From contig CALINZ010000068.1 in assembly GCA_938045085.1 (NCBI GenBank), positions 1 to 20,967 of the forward strand: a DNA stretch of 20,967 nucleotides, read 5' to 3'. The position numbers were made by a program, and so were the translations under genes. Below, one piece after another: positions 1 to 6,228 of this stretch; the stretch's first letter is position 1; each line of letters begins with the position of its first letter. Below the pieces are notes generated by a model, which saw only the letters and a program-made list of their open reading frames with translations, ran no database searches and had not been told where the DNA came from. Source of the stretch: an uncultured Collinsella sp. Its GTDB lineage: Bacteria; Actinomycetota; Coriobacteriia; Coriobacteriales; Coriobacteriaceae.

Positions 1-125
1 TGCTTTCGGCAGATTATCGTCGCGGTCTTGCGACGCCTGCCGGTGCGGGCGCTGTGGTGCTGGGTCTAGCCCTCAACGTCGTTGCCCTGGTGGTTATCCG
101 GCGCATTATGCGGGTGGAGCTATGA
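1..125 (+). CDS. TadB-like pilus assembly membrane protein, C-terminal end only
   Basis: The reading frame beginning at base 3 is open from the window edge to a TGA at 123-125 and encodes the last 40 residues of a protein. They contain one hydrophobic membrane segment (AGAGAVVLGLALNVVALVVI) followed by a basic tail (RRIMRVEL), the usual end of a TadB/type II secretion F-domain protein. The identification rests mainly on position: TadB normally directly precedes TadC, and the next gene is TadC-like and starts inside this stop codon (ATGA overlap at 122-125). TadB and TadC form the inner-membrane platform of the Flp pilus machine. The start and main domain are outside the window, so the call is inferred from context. 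Confidence 0.6.
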   Translation, partial: LSADYRRGLATPAGAGAVVLGLALNVVALVVIRRIMRVEL

Positions 126-763
126 GCGCCCCGGTTGCAGTTGTGGCTTGCCTGTGTGCCCTGAGTGTATTTGTCGCGACGGGTTTGGATCGGGCGGATG
201 CGCGCGAGATCGCAGGGGCCTGCAAGCGCGAGGCGGTGCGGGTCGCTGCCGCGGGTCGCTCGGTGGTCGATGCCCTGACCGCGCGAGTGAAGGGCGCGGT
301 TGGAGCGGGCGGCCCGGCGCGAGTTTCGCTCGGCGAAGTGTCCGAGATGATCGATGTTGTGCGCTTGGGTCTTTCGGCCGGTCTTTCGTTTGATGCGGCG
401 CTTGAGATTTTCTGCGCCAACCGCCGGTCAGTGCTGGCTCTTCGCCTTGAGCGGGCCTGCATGGCGTGGCAAGTGGGCGTGGACACGCGTGAGGACGAGT
501 TGTTGGCCGCCGCGCGCGACCTGGACGTGCGAGCGCTCGAGACCTTTGCCATCACGGTGGGGCAGGCGCTCGCCCTGGGTGCCCCACTTGCCGAGACGCT
601 GGCCGCTCAAAGCCGCGAGATCCGTGCGGCTCATCGCGCCGCGGTCGAGCGCGAGATCGAGCGTGCGCCCGTCAAGCTGCTGATTCCCACCGGCACGCTC
701 ATCTTGCCGGCGTTGCTTCTGTCCATATTGGGCCCGCTGCTGGGAGCAGGCGGGATGATGTAG
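122..763 (+). CDS. TadC-like Flp pilus assembly platform protein (T2SSF family)
   Basis: This 213-residue protein has an N-terminal membrane segment (about residues 3-20), a cytoplasmic helical domain containing EVSEMIDVVRLGLSAGLSFDAAL, and a C-terminal part in which VKLLIPTGTLILPALLLSIL forms a membrane segment preceded by a charged helix. That arrangement is typical of type II secretion F-domain proteins of the TadC class. In the Tad system, TadB and TadC form the inner-membrane platform driven by the TadA ATPase to assemble Flp pili. The ATG overlaps the stop of the upstream TadB-like gene by 4 nt, indicating translational coupling. The Flp-type pilin follows 10 nt downstream. It is short for the family, as is common in Gram-positive Tad loci. 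Confidence 0.8.
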   Translation: MSAPVAVVACLCALSVFVATGLDRADAREIAGACKREAVRVAAAGRSVVDALTARVKGAVGAGGPARVSLGEVSEMIDVVRLGLSAGLSFDAALEIFCANRRSVLALRLERACMAWQVGVDTREDELLAAARDLDVRALETFAITVGQALALGAPLAETLAAQSREIRAAHRAAVEREIERAPVKLLIPTGTLILPALLLSILGPLLGAGGMM

Positions 764-773
764 GGAGGAATAC

Positions 774-1007
774 ATGAACACGATGACTGACGTTGCCGGC
801 AAGGTCCAGAGCTGGGCTTTTTGCCGGGCGATTCGCGCTCGCCAGCATGCCAAGGAGCTGTTGCAGGAGGAGAGCGCGCAGGGTACCACCGAGTACGCCA
901 TTTTGGTGGGTGTGCTTGTGGTGATCGCGATTATTGCCATCGTTGCATTTAAAGGCAAGGTCCAAGATCTATGGAACGCTATCAGCGAGGGCATCAACAG
1001 CCTGTAG
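774..1007 (+). CDS. Flp-type prepilin
   Basis: This 77-residue protein has a hydrophilic, charged leader of about 35 residues and then SAQGTTEYAILVGVLVVIAIIAIVAF, a processing motif with a Glu-Tyr pair followed by a long hydrophobic helix, and a short C-terminal tail. That is the layout of Flp and class III prepilins: a prepilin peptidase cuts just before the helix and the mature subunit packs through it. The leader is longer than in proteobacterial Flp pilins. The ATG follows GGGAGGAA (763-770) closely. It lies directly after tadC in the operon and is the best candidate for the major pilus subunit. No prepilin peptidase is visible in the window. Confidence 0.82.
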   Translation: MNTMTDVAGKVQSWAFCRAIRARQHAKELLQEESAQGTTEYAILVGVLVVIAIIAIVAFKGKVQDLWNAISEGINSL

Positions 1008-1534
1008 AGGGCGAGCGCCCCATCGGGGTGCTGCTGGTGTTTGCTTGCCTGACCGTGGCGATAGCGGCGGTGCTTTGGGGGCTTAACGCCGCGCGGCAGC
1101 AGCGTCCTGGGGCCGCCTTCGATTCGGGCTCAGATTCGGCGGTGGCGTCTCAAAAAGATGAGATGCGAGATGCGGACGATTCGGATGTCGCTGTCACGGC
1201 GCAAACCTTTCTGCGGACGCTCGACAAGCGGTCTGGCACTGCGACGGATTCGCCTGAGGACAACGCGATTGCGGTCCGGCTTGCATGGTCCGAGGACCGA
1301 CCGATGACCGAGGCAGCGGCGGATATGTTACGCGCCTACCGCGAGGTGCCAACGGCCCAGCTCGCCCTGAGCGGCTATCTCGATATTAAGGGCAACGTAT
1401 GGGGCGCCATCGTGCGCGATGGGCGCGGCTGGGTCGATATGGTGACGGTTGCCGCGGATGCTGGCGATGCTTCGTGTCGTCTGCGCGCGGTGCGCCTGGT
1501 CCCGCAAACAATAAGCTCAAAGGAGGGATCGTGA
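971..1534 (+). CDS. Membrane-anchored protein of unknown function in the Tad locus
   Basis: I do not recognise this family. The 187-residue product has a short polar N-terminus, one membrane segment (about residues 18-40, GVLLVFACLTVAIAAVLWGL) and a soluble, acidic, presumably extracytoplasmic domain of about 145 residues. The chosen ATG overlaps the end of the pilin gene by 37 nt and has AAGG at 957-960. A GTG at 1028 would avoid the overlap but has a poorer ribosome site and would begin at the membrane segment. Its position between two pilin-like genes suggests an accessory or minor component of the pilus, but that is inference from context only. Confidence 0.6.
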   Translation: MERYQRGHQQPVEGERPIGVLLVFACLTVAIAAVLWGLNAARQQRPGAAFDSGSDSAVASQKDEMRDADDSDVAVTAQTFLRTLDKRSGTATDSPEDNAIAVRLAWSEDRPMTEAAADMLRAYREVPTAQLALSGYLDIKGNVWGAIVRDGRGWVDMVTVAADAGDASCRLRAVRLVPQTISSKEGS

Positions 1535-1535
1535 A

Positions 1536-1754
1536 ATGCATGGCGTTCTGCGTGAAGAGGTTGCCCAAGCGACTGTGGAATACGCCATCGTCACGGTGGC
1601 GCTGCTATCGATCGTGCTGGCGATTGCGGGACTTTGGCGTGCTGGCACCGATGGACGCTTGGCAGCGCTGGTTGAGCGGGCGGCATCCCATGGCGTTGCC
1701 TCGATGTCGGTTATCGACGCCGCCGCGGGCGCTAAGGACATCGCGTTGTATTGA
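1536..1754 (+). CDS. Small pilin-like (second Flp/TadE-type) protein
   Basis: This 72-residue product has a short charged start (REE), the motif VAQATVEYAIVTVALLSIVL, and a roughly 35-residue tail. The A-Q-x-T-x-E-Y pattern with a following hydrophobic helix is the same processing-type motif as in the upstream Flp pilin. The ATG is well placed behind AGGAGG (1521-1526), which lies inside the end of the preceding gene. It could be a second pilin or a minor pseudopilin. The start of the next gene lies within or at the end of this one in another frame, so the two are likely translationally coupled. Confidence 0.72.
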   Translation: MHGVLREEVAQATVEYAIVTVALLSIVLAIAGLWRAGTDGRLAALVERAASHGVASMSVIDAAAGAKDIALY

Positions 1755-2226
1755 TATCGCGCGCGAGGACCGGGCGCAGTCTACGGTCGAGGCTGCTTTT
1801 TTGCTGCCGACGTTTCTGACGCTCATCCTTCTCGCACTGCAACCGGTGTGCCTGCTTTATACGCGCGCGGTCATGGAGTCTGCCGCCGCCGAGACCGCGC
1901 GGCTCATGACCACGACGACGGCGGAGGACGACGATCTTAAGGAGTTCACCCGCCGCCGGCTTGCCGCAGTGCCCAACGTTTCGATCTTTCATGCCGGCGG
2001 GCCGTTGTCGTGGGATATCGAGCTTGGCCGGGCCGGTGCGGGTGGCGTCTCGTCCGTGTCCGTTTCCGGCGAGGTCAAGCCGTTGCCTGTGATCGGTGCG
2101 TTTGCGCAGGCTATGGGTGGTACCGCCGAGGGCGGCTACGTTGAGCTCAAGGTCGATGTCTCGTATCAATCGCGTCCCGAATGGCTGGAGGGAGATTATG
2201 ATTCGTGGATTGTTGCATGGGATTAA
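1690..2226 (+). CDS. TadE-like pseudopilin
   Basis: The recognisable part begins near base 1750 with IDIAREDRAQSTVEAAFLLP, followed by a hydrophobic helix (TFLTLILLALQPVCLLYT) and an extracytoplasmic domain of about 120 residues. A-Q-S-T-V-E-A-A is the hallmark of TadE-type pseudopilins, which are processed by the prepilin peptidase and act as minor assembly subunits. The start is uncertain. ATG 1690 gives 178 residues but overlaps the preceding gene by 65 nt behind a weak GGGCGG site. TTG 1696 is another option, and an ATT at 1750, 11 nt after TAAGGA (1733-1738), would fit the family boundary but is a rare initiator. The end overlaps the next gene by 29 nt. Confidence 0.7.
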   Translation: MALPRCRLSTPPRALRTSRCIDIAREDRAQSTVEAAFLLPTFLTLILLALQPVCLLYTRAVMESAAAETARLMTTTTAEDDDLKEFTRRRLAAVPNVSIFHAGGPLSWDIELGRAGAGGVSSVSVSGEVKPLPVIGAFAQAMGGTAEGGYVELKVDVSYQSRPEWLEGDYDSWIVAWD

Positions 2227-4351
2227 GCGTTTCTGGTCTAGATGCGTTTTGACGCGCCGTCCGAGCTGCCATCGCAAACGAGGCGGCTTTATGGGCCGCG
2301 CCGGTGTCGATCTGTTTATCGAAGACGGTGCCTACACCACGCTTTCTTCTGCCGTGGTCATCCTAGTGGTGCTCACGTTGTTGTTTTCGTCGACCGCGGC
2401 GATATGGAGCATGTCGCGTGCCGGGGATACCCAGGTGGCGGCCGATAGCGGCGCGCTGGCGGGTGCCAACGTAGTGTCGTCCTATCACACGGCTGCCACG
2501 GTGGTTGATGCGAGCATCTTGAGTCTGGGGCTGGCGGGGTTTGCCACAATCGGGACGGGCCTGGTCGCCATCCTCATCCCAGGTGCCGAACCAGTTGCCG
2601 GCAATATGGTCGACACCGGGATTGAGATCATTAAAACGCGCAACAAGTTTGCCAAAAGCGCATCGGAAGGCTTACAGAAAATCGAGACGGCTCTGCCATA
2701 TCTGATCGCCGCGCGTGCCACGCAGGCGGTGTCGGCGCAGGATACCGATAGTGTGGCCTATACCGGTACGGCGCTTGCCGTGCCCAGGACATCCGAATCG
2801 GACTTCGCTGCGCTCAAAGGGTCAGAGATCTCGACCGATACCATTAAAGACACATCAGATGATTTAGAGCGTGCGGCCGAGGAGCTGCGGAAGGCTTCTG
2901 AGGACACGGCGAAGGCTAAAGAGCGCGCTTGGCTGGCGGATTGTGGTGGATCGGTTCCGGCTTCGGTCGGTAGCTGTTCATGCATGTGGGAACGTGCGAG
3001 GAGTTTGGCAAAGCTCTCGGGTGAGCAGAACCCGCATTATGCCTCGAGCATTTCGTGGGAGCCACAGGTGGCGCTCGACCGCGCGAAGACCTACTACCGT
3101 CAACGCCTGGCAGACGAAAAACCGCATGGTTCAAGCGTCGAGACGAAGGCGGAGTCGGCGGCGCGCAAGGCGTTTTACACCTATGCGAGTACAGAGGTCA
3201 ATCGTGCATATGTAACCGAGGACGGAGATGAAGTCGCTTCCTATATCCCGCTGTTGCCGCGCAACACTGACGAGGTGCGAGCGACGGAACTCTATACCGA
3301 TACGGTGTGGCCAACCAGTGCCATCGATGGCAAGACGTATCTGCATTACGGAACGAGTTGCCCCAACTATAAGAAGGGGGCGCCATGCGGGCTGGCCTCG
3401 GTTGCTGCTTATGACGGGCAGGACAAATGCAATAGATGCCATTTTGGTGTTTCGTCGCTCGGTGCCGTTGCGGCTCCTTCGACTTCTATCGAAAACGGCT
3501 TTGAGTACCACTTTGATCGATTCAAAGAGGCTCTGGAAGACTACGTCGAATGCCGCAACAAAGAACTCGAACTTGAGCGTCAGACCGAGGATGAGGCCGA
3601 CCGTGCGGGCAATGCGTTTGACCAGGCCATTAAAGCGCTTTCCGGCGAGCGCCCGCGTATCGCCCCACCTGGCCGTAACGGCGTGGTCGCCTTTGCAGTT
3701 TCGGGTGACATTACCAGCCCCGATCAACTTAACTCCTCGTTTAACGCGGCAGTCAGGCTTGGCGATCGCGGTGCTATCTCTGCCGCGGTGCTGGCCCCCG
3801 ATGAGGCGACGGCGCAAAACAACGTGCTTTCGCGATTTTTCTCGACATTGAAGGAACGCTCGGGCGGCGTTGCCGGCGTACTCGATGGCGTCATGGATGT
3901 TTGGGGACGGCTGCTCGTAGGATACGGTGATATTCAAGGTTCGGCCGACGAACTTATGGACGAGATGATTAAAGGCCTAGGAGGGGGTAGCGGCGCGTTG
4001 GGCTCCATCGCATCGTGGCTCGGCGATACCGTTTCGGCGTCCGTGGCGGCGTTGGGTTTGGAGCCGTGCGACTTGCGCCTGCGAAAGCCAGTGCTGACCG
4101 ATTCCGCCAACGTCATTAAGAGTCCGGGGTCTGACATTGCTGGTCTCTCTCAAGCGCAAGACAAACTGCGAAGTATTCCGTTGGGCGTGACCGATCCCAA
4201 GGCGCTTTGCGAGGCGTTGGAATATCAAGTCGAACGCACCATTAGCGGTACGGTGTTCACGCTTGCGGAGATTCCTCTGCCCGGCGGCGGCTCCATCCCA
4301 CTCACCGTCGATGTCGCCACGCTGGTTGGCGCTCTGGGCGGTGGGTCGTAA
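2198..4351 (+). CDS. TadG-like pilus assembly protein, large and Cys-rich
   Basis: This 717-residue protein starts at an ATG with a strong GGAGG site (2187-2191); the frame stays open further upstream without a better start. After a basic N-terminus there is one membrane segment (about residues 49-71) and then DTQVAADSGALAGAN (77-91), the conserved signature after the helix in TadE/TadG-like Flp assembly proteins. The long extracytoplasmic part has charged helical stretches likely to form coiled coils (about 218-245 and 444-485), a Cys-rich middle (CGG, CSC, C411-NR-C414-H415) and a Gly-rich C-terminus. TadG anchors or regulates pilus fibres in other bacteria; function here is inferred from the signature and the locus. 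Confidence 0.7.
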   Translation: MIRGLLHGIKRFWSRCVLTRRPSCHRKRGGFMGRAGVDLFIEDGAYTTLSSAVVILVVLTLLFSSTAAIWSMSRAGDTQVAADSGALAGANVVSSYHTAATVVDASILSLGLAGFATIGTGLVAILIPGAEPVAGNMVDTGIEIIKTRNKFAKSASEGLQKIETALPYLIAARATQAVSAQDTDSVAYTGTALAVPRTSESDFAALKGSEISTDTIKDTSDDLERAAEELRKASEDTAKAKERAWLADCGGSVPASVGSCSCMWERARSLAKLSGEQNPHYASSISWEPQVALDRAKTYYRQRLADEKPHGSSVETKAESAARKAFYTYASTEVNRAYVTEDGDEVASYIPLLPRNTDEVRATELYTDTVWPTSAIDGKTYLHYGTSCPNYKKGAPCGLASVAAYDGQDKCNRCHFGVSSLGAVAAPSTSIENGFEYHFDRFKEALEDYVECRNKELELERQTEDEADRAGNAFDQAIKALSGERPRIAPPGRNGVVAFAVSGDITSPDQLNSSFNAAVRLGDRGAISAAVLAPDEATAQNNVLSRFFSTLKERSGGVAGVLDGVMDVWGRLLVGYGDIQGSADELMDEMIKGLGGGSGALGSIASWLGDTVSASVAALGLEPCDLRLRKPVLTDSANVIKSPGSDIAGLSQAQDKLRSIPLGVTDPKALCEALEYQVERTISGTVFTLAEIPLPGGGSIPLTVDVATLVGALGGGS

Positions 4352-4827
4352 TGAGTATCCGCATGCGTCTGCGCGAGGAGCGCGCCCAAGCGACGGTGGA
4401 GATGGCGGTGGTTACGCCCGTTTTGCTGGTGCTGGCACTCATCGTGTACAACGTCATGATCTTTGCCAGCGCTGTCGCGCGCTTCGACCGCGTGGTACCC
4501 GACATCGTGTTGGCGCACGCTGTGGCGCCGGGCGGGGAGGGTGACGAGAACTCTGCCGATGCCTCGGTGACGGTCCAGACTCAAATTCTGAATGCCATGG
4601 AAGGCTATGACTTGCGGATCGAAGTGTCGAGCGAGCAAGGCGCGGAGGCATCGGATGGTGGCCTGCTCTCCCTATCCGGTACGTTTAGGACCTACACCTG
4701 CACCATGCACTATGAGCCGTGGCCGACTTCTCTCAGCATCGCTGGCGTTCCGCTGGGGGCGCCGACAACGTTGTCGCACGAGCGCGCGGTGACGGTCGAT
4801 CCATGGCGCCCGGGGGTGGTCATGTGA
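4351..4827 (+). CDS. TadE-like pseudopilin (second copy)
   Basis: The 158-residue product begins MSIRMRLREERAQATVEMAV and runs into a hydrophobic helix (about residues 19-38), again with the A-Q-x-T-V-E processing-type motif. The soluble domain contains a TYTCTMHYEPWP segment near the end and no recognised catalytic motif. The ATG shares one base with the TAA of the TadG-like gene (4349-4351), so translation is coupled. Pseudopilins of this type are minor subunits needed for Flp pilus assembly. It is one of four proteins in this locus sharing the motif and probably all are substrates of one prepilin peptidase encoded elsewhere. Confidence 0.75.
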   Translation: MSIRMRLREERAQATVEMAVVTPVLLVLALIVYNVMIFASAVARFDRVVPDIVLAHAVAPGGEGDENSADASVTVQTQILNAMEGYDLRIEVSSEQGAEASDGGLLSLSGTFRTYTCTMHYEPWPTSLSIAGVPLGAPTTLSHERAVTVDPWRPGVVM

Positions 4828-5183
4828 CCGCGGTCTCGTCCTACATCGCCTACGCGCGGGCACTCAATAGGCTGGGTTGGACGCCGGCCGAGTTTGTGGT
4901 AGCGGAGTCGTTTGTCATGCGCCTGCGCGGCATGCTGGGACGGCGTCCGGTTGCCGCCAACGGCCTGCCGCTCGTCATGGCGTTTCCACGCTGCTCTTCG
5001 GTCCATACGTGTTTTATGGCCTATCCCATCGACATCGCCTTCATCGATCGCGACGGCAATATCCTCGCGCGCTACGAAAACGTTCGTCCTTGGCGCATGT
5101 GCTCCTGCCCCGGCACCTGGGCCGTACTAGAGCGTCCTTCAATCATTGTTTCGACCCCTGCTCTCCAACGCGTGCCGGCTTAA
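4824..5183 (+). CDS. DUF192 family protein
   Basis: The 119-residue product matches the DUF192 pattern: a region around FVMRLRGMLGRRP, then VHTCFMAYPIDIAFIDRDGNIL, then a Trp-Arg/Cys segment and a short beta-rich end. DUF192 proteins are small single-domain proteins of unknown biochemical role, often secreted or lodged beside pilus genes. No signal peptide is seen here. I start it at GTG 4824, which overlaps the TadE stop by 4 nt (GTGA) and follows a G-rich site at 4811-4819. ATG 4803 in the same frame is an alternative. The overlap places it in the Tad transcription unit. CSCPG in its C-terminal part adds two cysteines. Confidence 0.75.
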   Translation: MTAVSSYIAYARALNRLGWTPAEFVVAESFVMRLRGMLGRRPVAANGLPLVMAFPRCSSVHTCFMAYPIDIAFIDRDGNILARYENVRPWRMCSCPGTWAVLERPSIIVSTPALQRVPA

Positions 5184-5201
5184 GAATTGGCGACAGTGGA
5201 C

Positions 5202-5216
5202 TTTCGTCATACGAAA
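5202..5216 (+). promoter_or_regulatory. Palindrome upstream of the toxin-antitoxin pair, candidate operator
   Basis: TTTCGT and ACGAAA form a perfect 6-bp inverted repeat separated by 3 bases, 25 nt before the toxin-like ATG. Ribbon-helix-helix antitoxins commonly repress their own operon by binding short palindromes. A weak -35-like TTGGCG lies at 5187-5192, which would put the -10 region on the palindrome. No good -10 hexamer is visible, so the promoter itself is uncertain. Confidence 0.35.
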
Positions 5217-5241
5217 TTGGGTAAGATGGAGGAGAAGATGC

Positions 5242-5508
5242 ATGGATGTTGAGATCCATCCCAACGCTAAAAAGCACCTGACGGAAAAGCAGGTACTAGG
5301 TGCCTGGTTCGCGGTTACTGAGTGCATTCGCCGCGAGTCGGAGGACGAGCCGCCGAGATGGCTTGCCATTGGATGGCTTCCAGATGGTCGAAGTGTGGAA
5401 CTTGTTGCGGTCGAACTAATTCGTGGATGGCTCATTATTCATGCCCTGTCTCCGGTTCAGAAGAAATTCTGGCAAGAGATCGAGCGAGCTCGGCAAAGGG
5501 GTCGATGA
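5242..5508 (+). CDS. BrnT/DUF4258-like small protein, probable toxin
   Basis: This 88-residue protein begins at ATG 5242 behind a strong GGAGGAGA site (5229-5236); the frame is open further upstream but only into the preceding gene. The start EIHPNAKKHLTEKQVLGAW resembles the H-x-x-A-x-x-H/R-hydrophobic-x-x-x-x-V-x-x-A pattern of BrnT and DUF4258 proteins, and the rest has alternating beta-strand-like segments (WLAIGWLPDGRSVELVAV) expected of a RelE-like RNase fold. The stop overlaps the start of a ribbon-helix-helix gene (ATGA, 5505-5508). BrnT toxins are RNases paired with a downstream BrnA antitoxin, the same order as here. The family link is by eye and toxicity is inferred. Confidence 0.6.
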   Translation: MDVEIHPNAKKHLTEKQVLGAWFAVTECIRRESEDEPPRWLAIGWLPDGRSVELVAVELIRGWLIIHALSPVQKKFWQEIERARQRGR

Positions 5509-5792
5509 TGGGCAAGACGTATACGGCCGCTAATGGTCAGGTTGTAACGGATGAAATGATTGACGCGTGGTGCGAGTCGTACGAGCGCGGAGAGTTTCCG
5601 GATGGCGAACACACCGTTGGTGGAATCGTGCATGGACGGCCCCCGCTCTCAGGTGAGGGGACGGCAACGCTGTCGGTCAAGATTCCTCTGGGAATGAAGG
5701 AGGCCATTCGTCGACGGGCGGCTGCCGAGGGGATGACGCCAAGTGAGTTTGCCCGTGCGGCTCTGAGTGAAAAACTTCTTGCTGCCGGCTGA
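5505..5792 (+). CDS. Ribbon-helix-helix protein, probable antitoxin
   Basis: The 95-residue product has a variable N-terminal half (about 1-60, probably the part that contacts the partner) and a C-terminal segment ATLSVKIPLGMKEAIRRRAA followed by EGMTPSEFARAALSEKL, a classic ribbon-helix-helix: a beta strand with alternating residues, then two helices joined by a turn with T-P-S-E-F. Such proteins dimerise and bind DNA through the strand. Two adjacent ATGs (5505, 5508) are possible; the first overlaps the toxin-like stop. Having the DNA-binding domain at the C-terminus is unlike many CopG-type antitoxins, where it is N-terminal, but fits BrnA-like pairs. It probably neutralises the preceding protein and represses the operon. 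Confidence 0.68.
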   Translation: MMGKTYTAANGQVVTDEMIDAWCESYERGEFPDGEHTVGGIVHGRPPLSGEGTATLSVKIPLGMKEAIRRRAAAEGMTPSEFARAALSEKLLAAG

Positions 5793-5855
5793 TGCCTCTG
5801 ACGTGCCGATTTATAGAACCGAGGCTGTGCTCAAAAACTTTTTTAAAATTCTCGG

Positions 5856-5883
5856 TTGACCGGAACGCGTCCTTGGTTATACT
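5856..5883 (+). promoter_or_regulatory. Promoter for tRNA-Phe
   Basis: TTGACC (5856-5861) and TATACT (5878-5883) are separated by 16 bp and lie 33 bp before the first tRNA base. Both hexamers are close to the sigma-70-type consensus. The -35 overlaps one arm of an inverted repeat (AACCGAG 5817-5823, CTCGGTT 5851-5857) that surrounds an A/T-rich stretch. Confidence 0.7.
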
Positions 5884-5915
5884 AATCAAGCCTTGAAACA
5901 AGGCACACCTCAAAT

Positions 5916-5970
<55 letters not shown>

Positions 5971-5988
<18 letters not shown>

Positions 5989-6033
5989 CCTTGAATTGAC
6001 TAGGACCTCTGCAAAGGGGTCCTTTTCTTTTAT
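5971..6033 (+). repeat. 63-bp direct repeat, copy 1 (tRNA-Phe 3' end plus terminator)
   Basis: Bases 5971-6033 are identical to 6157-6219 and differ immediately outside on both sides. The copy starts inside the T loop of tRNA-Phe, covers the 3' end of the tRNA, the short spacer and the whole terminator with its T tract. A perfect repeat beginning in a tRNA 3' end resembles the att sites left by tyrosine integrases, though the interval is only 123 bp and holds no integrase. Confidence 0.9.
6002..6032 (+). terminator. Rho-independent terminator of tRNA-Phe
   Basis: AGGACCTCT (6002-6010) pairs with AGGGGTCCT (6015-6023), a 9-bp stem with one G-U pair and a GCAA loop, followed by a T-rich run (6023-6031, interrupted by one C). 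It sits 14 nt after the tRNA. The stem has a GNRA loop, which adds stability. Confidence 0.85.
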
Positions 6034-6063
6034 GAAGTTCCCACATGGAATCGAACCCCGTGA

Positions 6064-6156
6064 GGGCGCGGAGCTGAGTAAACGCGTGAGCGTTTGCCAG
6101 CGCAGCTCGCAAGGCGCGCAAGCGCCGCAGCGGTCCGTCCGCGCAGCGCGCGGGCG
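6064..6156 (+). other. Multi-hairpin element with GNRA loops, possible structured RNA or repetitive element
   Basis: The block between the two 63-bp repeats folds on paper into three elements. The first is an outer stem GAGCTG/CAGCTC (6071-6076, 6103-6108) enclosing AAACGC-GTGA-GCGTTT (6080-6095), which extends by a G-U and a G-C pair. The second is GGCGC-GCAA-GCGCC (6113-6126). The third is CCGCGC-AGC-GCGCGG (6139-6153). GTGA and GCAA are both GNRA-type loops when transcribed. The block has no credible gene. I cannot tell whether it is a transcribed RNA, a REP-like genomic repeat, or a remnant of an integrated element. Strand is given as that of the neighbouring transcription units. Confidence 0.5.
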
Positions 6157-6219
6157 CGATTCCCTTCCCCGCCACCTTGAATTGACTAGGACCTCTGCAA
6201 AGGGGTCCTTTTCTTTTAT
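6157..6219 (+). repeat. 63-bp direct repeat, copy 2
   Basis: This is an exact second copy of 5971-6033. It carries the last 18 bases of the tRNA with CC and the terminator but no tRNA body upstream, so it cannot give a tRNA. The terminator hairpin is repeated at 6188-6209 with its T tract to 6217. Confidence 0.9.
6188..6218 (+). terminator. Duplicated terminator hairpin
   Basis: This is the same 9-bp stem with a GCAA loop and T tract as at 6002-6032, duplicated as part of the 63-bp repeat. It would stop any transcript reading through the hairpin block, so a transcript of 6034-6187 would have a defined 3' end. Confidence 0.75.
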
Positions 6220-6228
6220 CGAGGGCTC

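Noticed and set aside
3428..3442. Haem c attachment in the TadG-like protein (CxxCH)
   Set aside because: A single motif in a Cys-rich domain, without cytochrome maturation genes or other cytochrome features, is weak. I keep it only as a note on the cysteines.
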